From NCBI GenBank assembly GCA_017165825.1, contig CM029384.1:16989282-17053281 (forward strand): DNA of 64,000 bases, written 5' to 3'. The notes beneath the pieces are model-generated. The model was not told where the DNA came from and searched no databases. It saw only the letters and a program-made list of their open reading frames with translations. A program made the translations under genes and the position numbers. Position 1 is the stretch's first letter; each line of letters opens with the position of its first letter. Source of the DNA: Hepsetus odoe (Eukaryota; Chordata; Actinopteri; Characiformes; Hepsetidae). Positions 10,707-21,845 of the stretch are shown in pieces.

Positions 10707-12690
10707 AAGAAGCTGGTTTGGAGGCAGGAAACCATTGTTGCATTTTGCTGTGCTCGGCCAGGATGGCTTGCCATCATTAATGGGATAACAATTTCTAAAT
10801 TGTACCAGTAAATTCTAATGAAAATTGTCAGGACATCTGTCTGAGAACTGAATCTCAGGAAAAAGCAAATAATGCAGCCAGACAATGATACTAAGTGGTT
10901 TTACAAAAGAATATGAAAGAGTTTTGAATGTTTTGAATGGCCATGTCCCAGAGTTGAAGCTATGCTGTTCAGAGTAATGTGCTAAAATGTTATCAGGCTG
11001 ATGTTCAGAGCTGATTCACATTAACCAGAAATGTTTAGATCTCATTTAGAGCATTTATCAGATACTCATGCCCAGAGTGAAGTACTTTGCTAAGTAATAG
11101 GAAAAGTCTCCCTGGACCTGCTTGGGGTTATGGGCCCTGTGCAGGAGCTTAAATGGTGCAAGTGCTAGGGAGAGGATGGATGAATTTAGGTCATCTGTGC
11201 GCAGAAGTATGGAATAGTCTATGGTTAACAAACTTTCAGGCACCACTGTCTGTCTGCTGGCTGTCAAGGTAATATGTGGCTAATTAGATGTCATCACAGA
11301 GCTCTAAAGGGAGTTGATTATTGTCTGAGTGATCTCTGGAGCAGCCAGGTAGGTTAAAAGGGTGAATAGCACACATAACTACCTCCTAAGTGGTCCAGCA
11401 GGTCTATCTAAAGCTCTTTTTTATACAGCTAAAGCAACAGATCTTGAAGTGGGAAAATAAAGCTGTAGCAATAGTCTCCCCAACACTTCAAAGTATTGCC
11501 CTTTCTGCTCTGTGTACCCAACACGCCGCCAAATGCAGCACCCTCCAGCTCAGCCTCCAGGGAGGAAGTGCCTTTGAAGTGCCTTCTTCCTTGTTATACT
11601 GTTGTGCTGTGTTTTATGACTATGAATAAATGTGTTCCTCTAGAATACACTAACCTGCCTTGTGCCATGAAAGGCATCTTTTTTGAAATACATATATTGG
11701 GAAAACAGTTGAGAGGTCTTTATGCTTGAAATAACATTGATATGAGTGGCTTCAAAAGAGGCTCTATAATGAGAAAGTAGCTTTTTTTTTTTTTTTTTAT
11801 AATGGTTTGTTTTTAGAACTGCTGTGAAGTCAAAGTTAGTTTTTTTGACCAATTATCAGACTGAAATCACCGTAAAAATGACAAAGTGTAAAGCTTTAGA
11901 TGGGAACTGATGAAACATGTGCCACCGTTGTATTGCAATTAACTTTGGGCATTTGCAGTGAGTAGAAAACATAGACTGGAGTTTCCTGCTTAAATGGTCA
12001 ACAAATAAGTGAAATTAGTGTGAGATTAAACCATCATTTAACAAATGTCATAAAAAAGGTCTTTAAATGTCAAATTCTACGTGCTAGGAGAATGCCGTCC
12101 ATAAGAGCATGAATGTGGCAAACTAAAGACTCGAATTCAAGCAACTGGTGTTAGAAGATGGGTTTGAATTTAACCTTGTTTGGAGCCTAAAATTAGGCTA
12201 GTGAGGATCAAGCTGCAGATCCAGCATATTCTCTCCCATGCATGCTTGATTCTGATTAACTGATGCTTGGAAAAAGTGTAAAAAATTATTTCAGACAGCA
12301 AAGTCATCATTTTTTGTACTGCGATATATTTTATTACTGTCTTACCATCCAGCTCTTACTGAAAGTCCTGGAATTGCTGCTACAATTGATTAAAACTTTA
12401 AAGGGGAATACTTAAAATTTTTTGAGCTTATCACTCTCTATTAAATCCGTAGCGTAACTTGTACTTCGTAAAAGAACAGAAAACATCTCGCCAAGCTTTT
12501 ACTACAGAAGCCACTGGGCAGGTGCTAGAAATTGAAGAACTTGCATAAGGTCACTGGGTTTTTTACTTTCTTCAGTGCAAGTAAATTATTCTGGTTATCG
12601 ACTGTAACTGTTGAAGTGGCAAATAGAGATTAGGTAAAAAAAATGTAAAAAAAAAAAACTGTCTGCTTTTAGTGACTTTACAAGGCAGAT
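10707..12690. other. rab26 intron 1, nothing recognised
   Basis: AT-rich DNA with a poly(T) run at about 11780-11798. Short open frames on both strands lack domain similarity that I can recognise. Confidence 0.5.
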
Positions 12691-13036
12691 CTGATGATCA
12701 TCAGTCAGTCATTTTCTGACACTTGTCCCAAACTGGGTCACGGGGGAGTCCATCCCAGCTCACACAGGGCGAAGGACGGGGGACACACCCTGGACAGGTC
12801 GCCAGCCCATCACAGGGAGGAGCTGTGCCACTGCTGCATGGTGTTTGTGTGCAGGGGTTAAAAGCAGAGGTCCAATTTCGTTGTGGTTCATGTGGTTATG
12901 CTTGCTGTGCTGTGACCTTGCAATGACAAGGGTTGTCACTTTCACCTCAGGGCAACGCATTAGGAAGGAGTTCGAACCCCCAATCCTTCGATCATGTGGC
13001 CAACGCCCTAACCACTAGGCCACCGCTGCCCCATCG
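12691..13036 (-). mobile_element. Composite SINE: family A head joined to family C tail, with internal inversion
   Basis: In reverse orientation the right part (about 12945-13034) is a family A head (GTTCGAACCCCCAATCC, CTAACCACTAGGCCACCGC). The left part (12697-12818) is a family C tail (GACAGGTCGCCAGCCCATCA). Between them, about 12826-12943 is the 3' half of family A in the opposite orientation, ending GTTGTCACTTTCACC. The junction next to GCCAGCCCATC(A/G)CAGGGAGGAG is shared with the copy at 41298-41526, so the composite probably existed before the inversion. Confidence 0.8.
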
Positions 13037-14107
13037 GATGGTCATATTTTGCTTTATAAGAGAATTGCCTTCATGTCACATTTCTGACATGCACTGACTA
13101 AAATGTTTTATACTTTATGTGGTGAGACCCCTAGTTATTGCTTTTGTGGCCCAGCCAGTTACTGAGAAATGTATTTTGAAACCTCTGCATGTGCAGGTGA
13201 GAGAAGAATCATAGTGTTAAACTGTACATTATCCTTTTCACCATGGCAGTTTTATAGCATGTTTTACAGTGCAGTGTCTTTGCTACCCTGAACCTGGAAC
13301 GAGAATATGGGGTCAGTTCCCGAGTGAGATATTCAGTGAGGTGATTTGTGGCAGTTGGAGTGAACTGGAGGCAGAGAAGGAAGGGGTGTTTATTTTTATT
13401 GTGGCTGGTTTGTGATGACGTGACGGAGGAGGATGATGAACGGGAAACACAGCAGTCCTCCTGGCTGTCTCTGTGTGATCATTCAGCATGGAGACATAAA
13501 CTGTGTGTGTCTGTACGTGTGTGTGTGTGTGTGTGTGTGCGTGCGTGCATGTGTGGTGATTTCAGGCATTCATTTGGTGCATCCTGGAAAGATGGGAATT
13601 ACATAGTGTTCAGTAAAATGTTGCAACAAATGCCGTCAAGCAAAACCGTTTTGTTCAATTATTTAATTGTAGTGCATTATTTTGTAGACACATTGTTGAG
13701 GATCGAGGTAACACAGTTATAATTAAGTTAACACTCTCTTTTCCAGTGAGAAGGACAAACTTATGTGTCTCTTTTACGTCTCATATGAAGAGGCAGCCTT
13801 CACTTTCCAAGCACAGTGAGAAAAGATCATTTATTCAAATAAAATAATAACAGGTTTAAAAAATCAAAGGTCATAAAAATTGTCTGATAAAACAAAATAA
13901 AACAAATTAAACAAAGCCATGTGCTCAGAATGTGTACCACTGTCTCAAAAAAGAAATGATTTCAGAGCAGAATATTTAAGCGCCGAGTAACCCAGTCATC
14001 AAGCTAATCAATTTCACTTGTTTATGTAATCACACAGCATAGCCATACATATGACGGATGTCATTTGAGAAGCAATCTACTTTGATTTGCACTGAAAATA
14101 TAAAGGC
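13037..14107. other. rab26 intron 1, with a GT microsatellite
   Basis: No gene was seen. A (GT)n/(GTGC)n tract lies at about 13504-13555; the open frame crossing it is an artefact of the repeat. Confidence 0.55.
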
Positions 14108-14332
14108 AACTGAAGTGAAAGTGACTATCAGTCATTGTGAATACACAGCGCACAATGAACCGCAATGGAATTCATTCTCTGCATTTAACCCACACACACC
14201 GTGCAGCAGGGGGCAGCTATGTCTAGCGCCAGTAAAGGGAGACTAAGGGCAACTTACTGTTCCAGGATTCAAACCCAAAACCTTCCAATCCTGGGGCCGA
14301 GTCCCTAACCATTAGACCACCTCTGCCCCCGG
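14108..14332 (-). mobile_element. SINE family A, near full length
   Basis: In reverse orientation it contains AAGTGAAAGTGAC, TGCATTTAACCCACACACAC, GCAGCAGGGGGCAGCTATG, GGATTCAAACCC (B box) and CTAACCATTAGACCACC (A-box region). Confidence 0.88.
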
Positions 14333-15664
14333 GTGGTTAGTCTACCAGCTAAATATCGATGGCACATGAGTTTGCTGATCTACAAGCAACACTAAGAGTA
14401 GGTGTTACATTATTTTTTACAAATAATTATTACACCTATGCCAGCAGCCTTTTAAAGAGTTGAATTAAGCATGTATGTAGGCATGTAAGACCGAAGGAAA
14501 TGGCAGTGGGAAGTAAATGGGAAGTAAAGAATGGATGTGAGGTTGGGAGAGAAGGGAGGTCACAAATAGACAAGATGAAAGAACAGGATAGAGGGCGAAG
14601 TGAAAAATGAACACACGAAAGGAGAGCAAGTAGAGCACAAGGAAGTAGATAAAAGGCGATTTCAGCACACCTCTGTGTCTGAAGATTCTCTCTCTTACTC
14701 TCTTGCTCAGTCTCTGGACACTGCCTCGGTCACGGGGCGGGCAGAGCTACGCATCGTTACCCAGCTAACCCAATAACACTAATCACATCAAGCCTCTTTG
14801 CATCAAAACACTGCATACAGCCTGAAGGACAGGAATCCACAGCTGCCCTGTCTGCTGGAAGCCTCCTCCACCCGCTCTCATAACTCACCATTACTGCTCA
14901 GACACAATAGCCAGGATGCGGCCCCATTCACCCCCATTCATCTGCTCCACAGTAGCCTAAGGGAGTGGGCTAATGAAGTTATGCAAATCATGAGCCAAAT
15001 GAAGCCTAATTAAGGGGGCCAGATGTCCAGTGATGTCAATATTGGCCTCCATGTTGAAACATGAACATACTTATTTTGTTAACAGCCTTAGTAAAACAAT
15101 ACTAATGAAATTAGCAGTCCTACAATGTATAAGGTATCTGAGGAATAACTGTTTCAGCATGGAAAACTGCAATAACAATGTTGCACAATGAACTTTATTA
15201 CATTTCACACTGCCCGAGGTGCTGTGGATGCAATCTTCAGCCAAACTATGGGGCGCACTGTGTGCTGAAATTTAGATCACAAGATAAATCATTCGGTTGA
15301 TGTATGAGGGGGAAAAAAAATGACCACATTCTGCTTGGGTCATCCATCAGCATATTTTTGCCAACAGAAAAAAGCAGGGTTGTGTACCGAGAAGCTCATG
15401 ACATAACAATGGCAGAAAGTGAAATTGGAGAGTTTGAAGCTGTTGGTGACTGGGAAAAGAGAGCAATATGGAATGCCCACTTTTTGAACAAACCAGAAGG
15501 CTGTTTTTATGAGCATTAGCATAAATAGGAAGTGGCTGAAAATGGGCCTTACAGTGATACGTTAACTTTTTTCCCCCCATTCATTTATGAGGGCTAAGAC
15601 GTCTGTGTTTTTCCCAAGTCGTTTTGTTGGCATGTCTGCCTGAATCTTTTTGGAATTCTGTTCT
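14333..15664. other. rab26 intron 1, unique-looking DNA with candidate enhancer
   Basis: No exon was recognised. At about 14955-15020 the sequence has ATGCAAAT (octamer-like, 14981) and CCTAATTAAGG (homeodomain-type core) close together, which resembles vertebrate conserved non-coding elements. This is suggestive only. Confidence 0.35.
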
Positions 15665-16845
15665 CCTGCATGCAAAAGTTTGGGCACTTTTGCTTAAAAC
15701 GTCTTAGTTGGAAACACCAGTTGATGGAGACACACAATCAGCAACTATTCTAGGGCAGAGATGGTCTCATAGTCGGGAGGTTGTGGGTTTGAGTCCCAGA
15801 CCATTAGGCTGCACAGAGGAACCCTTGATCAAGGTACTGTTTTCGAAGCTGCTCACTGGGTGACAGTTGTATGGCTGCTCCTGCTGCACTGTTAAATGTA
15901 GAGAAGCATTTTATTGAGGTTGACTGTCTGCTGTGCTGTGTATTCGCAATAACCATTAGTCGTGTTCACTTTCACTTGACTTATAAGCAGCTCCATAGCA
16001 CAATGGAAAATCTAATGTATGAATTTCTTTTTTATGCTGGTAAAAATAATTCTTGTTTTCAGGTAGCTGTTTCCTCACTTCTTAAAGAAATTGCAGTTAC
16101 TAGAATAGTAGAGGTCATGTAGAGGTCCAAGAAAACTCTTATATAACTGCTTGTTAGATTGCTAGGAAAGCAAATAAAAAGCTCTATTTTACTGCAAAAG
16201 ACCTCCAGAAGACACTGGTTGAGATCCGTTCTACTGTGCAAAGCAACAAAGAACAAAATTTACCTTTATGATAGAGTCAGCCAAAAAAACAAAATTAAAC
16301 ATTTTCTGCATCCTAGCCCAAAATTCAATACCTAAAATTTGCAAATGAATCTAAACAGGTCTGATGCATCTTGGAAACAAATCCTGTGGAGTATTGGGTC
16401 ATGACAAATAGAAAGCCTTAAAAATTCACAATAAAAAATCTCAAGAGGTACAAGCTGATGGTTTTGCATTTGCCCTCAAAGTCTGCTAACCTAAGCATCA
16501 TTGAAAATCTGTGGTTTGATCTGTATGCATGCAATAATATGGCTCAGAAATCTTTCATAATTAGAAGCCAATGCAGAAATTAATGCGTGAAAATACCTCC
16601 AGTAAGATCAAAAAGAGGAGTTTCTTAGTATTAACCATGTTGGGTGCCCAAAATTTTGCTTCAGGCCCATTTCATTTGTTTTGGTATTTTGCAACTGTGA
16701 ATAATGGAAATAATGGAAATGGAAATAATAATGGAAATGTTTCATTTTGCAATGTGTCTTTTGGCTCTGTTCGTCTGCTCCATTAAATATTCACAGTTAT
16801 AGATTTTTTGAGCAAGAGTGTACAGACTTTTGCATGCCACTCTTT
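15665..16845. mobile_element. Tc1-like DNA transposon relic with matching terminal repeats
   Basis: The left end carries GCATGCAAAAGTTTGGGCAC (about 15668-15687). The right end carries GTGTACAGACTTTTGCATGC (about 16818-16837), whose reverse complement begins GCATGCAAAAGTCTGTACAC. Near the right end, CCCAAAATTTTGCTTCAGG and CATCATTGAAAATCTGTGG resemble Tc1-family 3' coding and terminal sequence (the second would encode a degenerate I-E-N-L motif). No long open frame survives. A family A SINE sits inside the left part, so the transposon is older than that insertion. Confidence 0.65.
15748..15981 (+). mobile_element. SINE family A nested in the Tc1-like relic
   Basis: GGGCAGAGATGGTCTCATAG head, GGGTTTGAGTCCCAGACC B box, CTTGATCAAGGTACTG and the terminal TTCACTTTCACTT are present. 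The body is diverged. Confidence 0.8.
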
Positions 16846-17763
16846 CTAGTTCTTTCTCTAGGTGTCTTTCTAGGGTTTGCAGTAAAATTATAAATGTTTC
16901 CTCTAGTTTAGGAACCTGGCTGTTACCATGGTAACTTAGTTTCTTACTATAATCTTACTATACCATCACTGGGCAAAGACCTACCATCATTTTTGCCAAA
17001 CAAGTGGTGGTCCCACCAGTTCCGTTATCTGTTTCATTGATCCTATGCTTTTTTGTGCCTACGTCTGAGCATCTTCACAGCTCAAAGTAAGGAAAAAGGG
17101 AGATGAATGGAAACTACTATGCCATTATGAGAAAAGCCTCGAGGGAAGTTTTCAATGGTGGAAATATCAGAAATGTATAAACATTAAGAAACATCATTAG
17201 TCATTGTGGTTTAGGACACAGTATCACTTATTATGGGCCATAAATATGAACAAAACCACATTGTGTCATTGACTGCTATGGTGAAAGCACCTATTTTAGA
17301 CAACAGGGCCTGATATGATGCAGGATTAGTGCTGTCTAGCTCTAGAGTTATATGAACTGTGAGTCATACTGTGTTCTAAACCCTGTCAAGTCTGCGCAAG
17401 CTTAATGAAGAGCTGGATGTGGTTTGAGTGGATTAACTCAAACCATAACTTTAATATTAATTTCGTTTTATTCAGCTTTCAACCCAAAGCTTCTTAGAGC
17501 TGAAATGAGTTTTAAAAAACAATATGTGCCTTGCCATATGTCAGTAATGAGCTGTGCAGCAAATCACACTGGCAGCAGACTGCGTGTGTGTAAGAGATAG
17601 TCATGCGTTGCCTGTGCTGTAAAAATCACTTAATGCACAATGTGTATGTGTTTGTATTCATGTGAGTGTGTGTTTTAAAAGGATGCTCAGAGAGTCTTTG
17701 CTGCAGGGCATGCTAGGGGTGTGCATGTGCAGAATTAGCAATGATGGGCTCTCTTTGCTTTAG
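16846..17763. other. End of rab26 intron 1
   Basis: Nothing was recognised apart from the 3' splice site. A pyrimidine-rich CTCTCTTTGCTTTAG at 17749-17763 precedes exon 2. Confidence 0.6.
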
Positions 17764-17874
17764 GTGATGCTGGTGGGGGACTCTGGGGTGGGGAAGACCT
17801 GCCTGCTGGTACGCTTCAAAGATGGAGCCTTTCTGGCGGGCAGCTTCATCTCCACAGTGGGCATTGACTTCAGG
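17764..17874 (+). CDS. rab26: rab26 coding exon 2 (P-loop and switch I)
   Basis: Thirty-seven codons encode VMLVGDSGVGKT, CLLVRFKDGAFLAGSF and ISTVGIDFR. GDSGVGKT (residues 64-71 of the predicted protein) is the P-loop that binds the GTP phosphates and Mg2+. Thr-90 in ISTVGIDF is the conserved switch I threonine. Among human Rabs this segment is near identical to RAB26, where one residue differs (GTF instead of GSF); RAB37 is close but has different residues after the P-loop. The exon is phase 0 at both ends, between TTTAG and GTGAGT, and joins in frame to exon 1. A (CA)n tract starts 16 nt inside the donor side of intron 2. The remaining exons (switch II, NKxD, SAK and the C-terminal prenylated cysteines) are not in this window. 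Confidence 0.96.
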
Positions 17875-17889
17875 GTGAGTGTGGCAAAT

Positions 17890-17890
<1 letters not shown>

Positions 17891-17920
<30 letters not shown>
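17891..17920. repeat. (CA)n microsatellite next to the exon 2 donor
   Basis: Fifteen perfect AC units at positions +17 to +46 of intron 2 on the sense strand. Confidence 0.97.
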
Positions 17921-17923
<3 letters not shown>

Positions 17924-18385
17924 AACTAACGCTCTAGTTATCAATAGATAATCCAGACCCTTCTGACATATTGAAGCAATCTAAGAAGAGGAAATACATG
18001 AGCTTATTTGTCTTTAATGAGTAGGTCAATCTTTTCATTTCCAAAACTATTAAAAATCCCCTATTGGGGATCCCATCTACTGGGGCCTGACCTTGAGGAG
18101 TTTTTACTGTGCTGATTTCTCAATGTTTTAAAAGCCCCAAGGCTGAAAGGTATTTGCCAAGCAAATCTCATAGTATTGATTCCTAAATTAGTTCGACATG
18201 CTTTCGTTTAGGGAGTTCCCTTGGTAACAGGTGTGCTGCACTACTTTCGTGCATGGCTTTAAGTGATAAAATGAGATGTGCTGTCCTGAGGATTGGAAAA
18301 GCACAATCAAGAGGTCTAAGCTGATGGGATAAGGGAAAAAATGCTTTTGCTAGCAATCCATCTTATTGAACAAGTCAGACCTTAT
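17921..18385. other. rab26 intron 2, nothing recognised
   Basis: AT-rich intron sequence without an exon or classifiable repeat. Confidence 0.45.
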
Positions 18386-19230
18386 CTTAGCAGGCACAAC
18401 GACAACAATGTTAAATTTATATGGTACCTCTCAAAATTCCAAGGTCTCAACACACAAATTGAAAATGAAGGTTAAACAGAAAGAGAAATGTTCAAGTTTT
18501 ATGATTTGTTTTTAAAGTTACAGAAGGAGGTGAAGTCATTGAGAGACTGGAGGAGAGTGTTCCAGAGTTTAGGAACAACAGCACTGAAGGACAGGCTTCC
18601 CAAAGTGAAATCCTGGCTCAAGGGACAGTGTAGACTGCTGGTGCATGACCTGAGAGATGGGGTGGAGTGTATGGAGAAATGATTTCATAGAGGTGTAAAG
18701 GGAGTGAGACCATGAAGAGCTTCGTAGGTGGGAAGTAAAATTTTAATGTTAATGTGGGATGAAACGGGAAACCTAATTAAGAAAGAATGAGGTTGATGTG
18801 AGCTGAACATGTGGTGTGGGCAGCAGAATTCTGAATGTAATAAAGCCTTTGAATATATTTTGATGGCAGACCAACAAAGAGGGTATGTATATGAGACGTC
18901 ATGAATGACCAGATTGACCAGAGTCATGGGAGAAATAGAATATTATGATTTCTAATAACAGAGGAAGGTTTAATGTAAATGGCAATGTTAATTTGGGCAA
19001 TGATGATTTGAACAGTTTAGATTTGGAGCCTAGCAGTAATAGATCAGTATGGTCAGTATTTAATTTCAGGAAATTGTCACAAATCCAACATTTCAAACTG
19101 GAGATATAACTTATCTGTGAGAGGCAAGGGATGTACTGACATACAGCTAAAGGCCATCAGCATAACAATAAAAACTGAACTTATGGTTGCAAATGATCTG
19201 ACCAAGGAGTAGGTTGTATAGTACTGTGAA
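18386..19230 (+). mobile_element. Degenerate dispersed teleost repeat, class unsure
   Basis: The order GAGTGTTCCAGAGTTTAGG, GACCATGAAGAGCTTCGTAG, GGGCAGCAGAATTCTGAATG and AGAGTCATGGGAGAA resembles, from memory, a long non-coding interspersed repeat common in fish ('gttccagag...gagctttgtaggt...gcagagttctg'). The 64-residue open frame inside it is not a convincing gene. Confidence 0.45.
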
Positions 19231-19277
19231 ACATTTGATATTTTTAGTTGGCACTATGTTAAAATATTTTTTATCAT

Positions 19278-19487
19278 TGTAATGCTGGGCTGCTGTGGGT
19301 AGGACATCAACACGTAGCCAGGGATCAAGGACTTGACTTTATTTACCATAGTGCACTGAACAAAACATAAGGAAATCCAACATCAACATTACACTAAGGC
19401 TCTCAGGTGACCTGAGGCTAAATAGCCTCATGAGCCCTCATGAGCCCAGATGTGGTCAGTCAGAGCAGAGCGCCATCTACTGTGACA
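19278..19487 (-). mobile_element. Solo LTR with 5-bp target duplication
   Basis: This 210-bp unit starts TGTAATGCTGGG and ends CTACTGTGACA on the + strand (TG...CA). It is flanked on both sides by ATCAT (19273-19277 and 19488-19492), a perfect 5-bp target-site duplication. On the - strand it carries a poly(A)-signal-like AATAAA. It is related to the LTR at 22727-22955 (shared GCTCTGCTCTGACTG, GATCCCTGGCT, ATGTCCTACCCACA and CCCAGCATTACA). It is best read as a solo LTR left by recombination between two LTRs. Confidence 0.85.
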
Positions 19488-19727
19488 ATCATCCTCTCAA
19501 GACCATTTAATAAGCCCAGAAATTTCTTCCAAACATTTATCTTTCACAAATATAGCTTTGCCAGGGTGATGTGATCAGGTTATAACGTCTCTCAGAAGAG
19601 TTTGCCCAGACATTGCTATGGGAACAAAGGGCTTACTACAGAGATAGGTGGATGAAAAAAGGTGGCTTAAAGATCATTAACAGCTTTAAAGAGAGCTGTC
19701 TTTTGATGGACATGCAAGTCAGATTTA

Positions 19728-19986
19728 AAAGTGAAAGTGAACTGAATGTGACTATTTGCTGTTGTGAAACACGGCACAGCACACAGTGAACCACAATGAA
19801 ATGCATCCTCTGCTTTTAATCCGCACACACTGTGCACTAGGGGCCAGCTATGTCCAGCACCTGTGGAGCAGTGATGGGAACAGTACCTTGCTCAAGGGTA
19901 CTTTGGGGCAACCTACTGGCCTGTGATTTGAACCCACAACTTTCCGATTATGAGGACTAGTCCTTAACCAATAGTCCACTGCATAC
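19728..19986 (-). mobile_element. SINE family A, near full length
   Basis: In reverse orientation: AAAGTGAAAGTGAAC, CACACAGTGAACCACAATGA, CCTTGCTCAAGGGTACTT and GATTTGAACCCACAAC are present, with a diverged head (CCTTAACCAATAGTCC). Confidence 0.88.
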
Positions 19987-20274
19987 AGTGAGTTTTACAG
20001 AGAAAGATGTTTGTGAGCCTTCCACTTTTAATTTTGGCAAGAAATGGTATATTAGATATGAGTCTAAAGTTAGATACCAGATCCAAATTAGGCTCTTTAT
20101 AGATAGGGGTGACTGAAGTCAGTCTAGAGCAAGAGAGACTGAACTAGAGTAGAGACATGTATTTATTAACACAGTGACTAAAGAGGATATAATCGATGAG
20201 CCCTCCTTATGGAGAGGGGTTGTGGCAGGGTCAAATAGACATTAGACTCATTAGAATTAAAATAAGATATCAAA
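19987..20274. other. Intron 2 spacer, nothing recognised
   Basis: AT-rich, no exon or classifiable repeat. Confidence 0.4.
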
Positions 20275-20405
20275 GGACACTGCGATGGGCTGGCGACCTG
20301 TCCAGGGTGCGTCCCCCGTCCTCGCCCTGTGTGCGCTGGGTTGGACACCAGCACTCCCCCGCGACCCCGTTTGGGACAAGCGGCAGATAATGGATGGATG
20401 GATAT
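20275..20405 (+). mobile_element. SINE family C tail (A/C composite subtype), 5'-truncated
   Basis: GCGATGGGCTGGCGACCTGT, CTCGCCCTGTGTGCGCTGGG, CGCGACCCCGTTTGGGACAA and a terminal (TGGA)n are present. It is closer to the tail of the composite copy at 41298 than to the plain family C copies at 54262 and 63103. Confidence 0.85.
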
Positions 20406-20999
20406 CAAAGGACAGAGGAGTTCACTAACCATCCTAAAGAGGGCACTTCGCCGAGCTGTGTTTAAAGATTAGTTGGTAGTGCAAGCATCATTAAGGGCAT
20501 CCCTGTATCTTTGTATCGGTTCAGTGTAAAGGAGTGAGTGAACTTTTAGTGATTAGGAACTTTTGCTTTCCTAATCCAATTGTTCCAGCAACATAAATAA
20601 TGTGCATTTCAGCAGAAATAAGCAAATGTATTCCGATTACCTGTCAGAAGAGTAATCAGTTACAGGAATTTACCCTCATCACTGCTAAAGAAAGTATCAC
20701 AATTAATAAACATTTTAACATTTTGACTGTATTTCCTGATGTAGAAGAGAAGTTTTGTGAAGTCTCGATCTTGTGGAGAATCTTGGCATATAAAAAAAAA
20801 GGGAACATGATTGCCCTCTTTTGTTCAGCTGTTTTCTCCAGAGGAAAGAAGTAATGCATTTTTTTAAATAAAAATAAATCTGGCAAAAACAGACAGAATT
20901 TTCCTTAATTATGCACGTGTAATTATTTGTTTGGGAACATGGTGTCTTCATCTGATTCCTCATCATTCCGTTTGGATTCTTATCTATTAGATGACCATT
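20406..20999. other. Intron 2, nothing recognised
   Basis: AT-rich, with short unremarkable open frames. No exon was seen. Confidence 0.5.
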
Positions 21000-21247
21000 A
21001 GTGGTGCAGCAGTGGTCTAGTGCTTAGGGAGTTGGCCCCATGATCAGAAGGTTATGGGTTTGAATCCCAGACCAGTAGGTTGCCCTGAGGTATCCTTGAG
21101 CAAGTTACAGACCCCGTCACTGCTCCCTGGGCACTTTAAATAACCGCCCCCTGCTACACGGTGAGTATGGGTGAAAAGCAGAGGATGAATTCCGTTGTGG
21201 TTCACTGTGTGCTGTTTCACAATGACAAATAGTCACTTTCACTTCAT
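21000..21247 (+). mobile_element. SINE family A, full length
   Basis: Head GCAGTGGTCTAGTGCTTAGG, B box GGTTTGAATCCCAGACC, middle CCCTGAGGTATCCTTGAGCA and end AGTCACTTTCACTTCAT. Confidence 0.92.
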
Positions 21248-21355
21248 AATTCATAACAATATTTTTTGTGTAGCCGAGAGCATAAGGCGATGGACTGCTT
21301 ATTCATTGTGCTCTGCATGCATGGGTTCAAATCTTCTACGAATAGAGTATTTATG

Positions 21356-21413
21356 CTGGGGCAGCCTAGAGGTTAGGAAGTTAGCCCCATGATCACAACG
21401 TTGTGGATTCCCT
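21356..21413 (+). mobile_element. SINE family A head fragment
   Basis: GGGGCAGCCTAGAGGTTAGG and CCCCATGATCACAACGTTGT match the head only, about 110 bp after the full-length copy. Confidence 0.7.
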
Positions 21414-21557
21414 ATTTTCATGGCGGCAATAAAAAAAAGTTGCAGCTACGATTTACACAGTTTACGTAGGAGTGATATGTCAGATCCAAAATCCTAATGG
21501 ACTAGAAATTTTCTCACTTTCCTTCAAATGTCACTTTTGATCAAACAACAGAGAATG

Positions 21558-21802
21558 GTTAAAAAGTGAAAGTGACAACTTGTCATTGTGAAACACAGCA
21601 CAACACACAGTGAACCACAGCAAAATGCTTCATCTGCCTTTAACCACACACATGCAGCAGGGGGCAGCTATTGAAAGCACCTGGGGAGCAGTGGTGGGGA
21701 TGGGTGAAGCTCAAGGGTACCTCAGGGCTACCTCAGGTACCTACTGGTCTGGGATACAATCCTAGAGCCTAGTCGCTAACTACTAGACCACCTCGACCCC
21801 AT
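21558..21802 (-). mobile_element. SINE family A, near full length
   Basis: In reverse orientation: AAAGTGAAAGTGACAACTTG, GCAGCAGGGGGCAGCTATTG and CTAACTACTAGACCACC. A short duplication (CTCAGGGCTACCTCAGGTAC) lies inside the middle part. Confidence 0.88.
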
Positions 21803-21845
21803 TATTAGGGCGCAGCCTGCCAGGTCTGGTTAGGCTCAGGCTATA

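Noticed and set aside
6308..17874. rab37 instead of rab26
   Set aside because: The MSRKK start, the long Ser/Gly-rich N-terminus and FYDIAFKVMLVGDSGVGKTC match RAB26; RAB37 differs in the N-terminus and after the P-loop.
18488..18682. 64-residue open frame with PKVKSWLKGQCR
   Set aside because: It lies inside a degenerate dispersed repeat and has no gene context.
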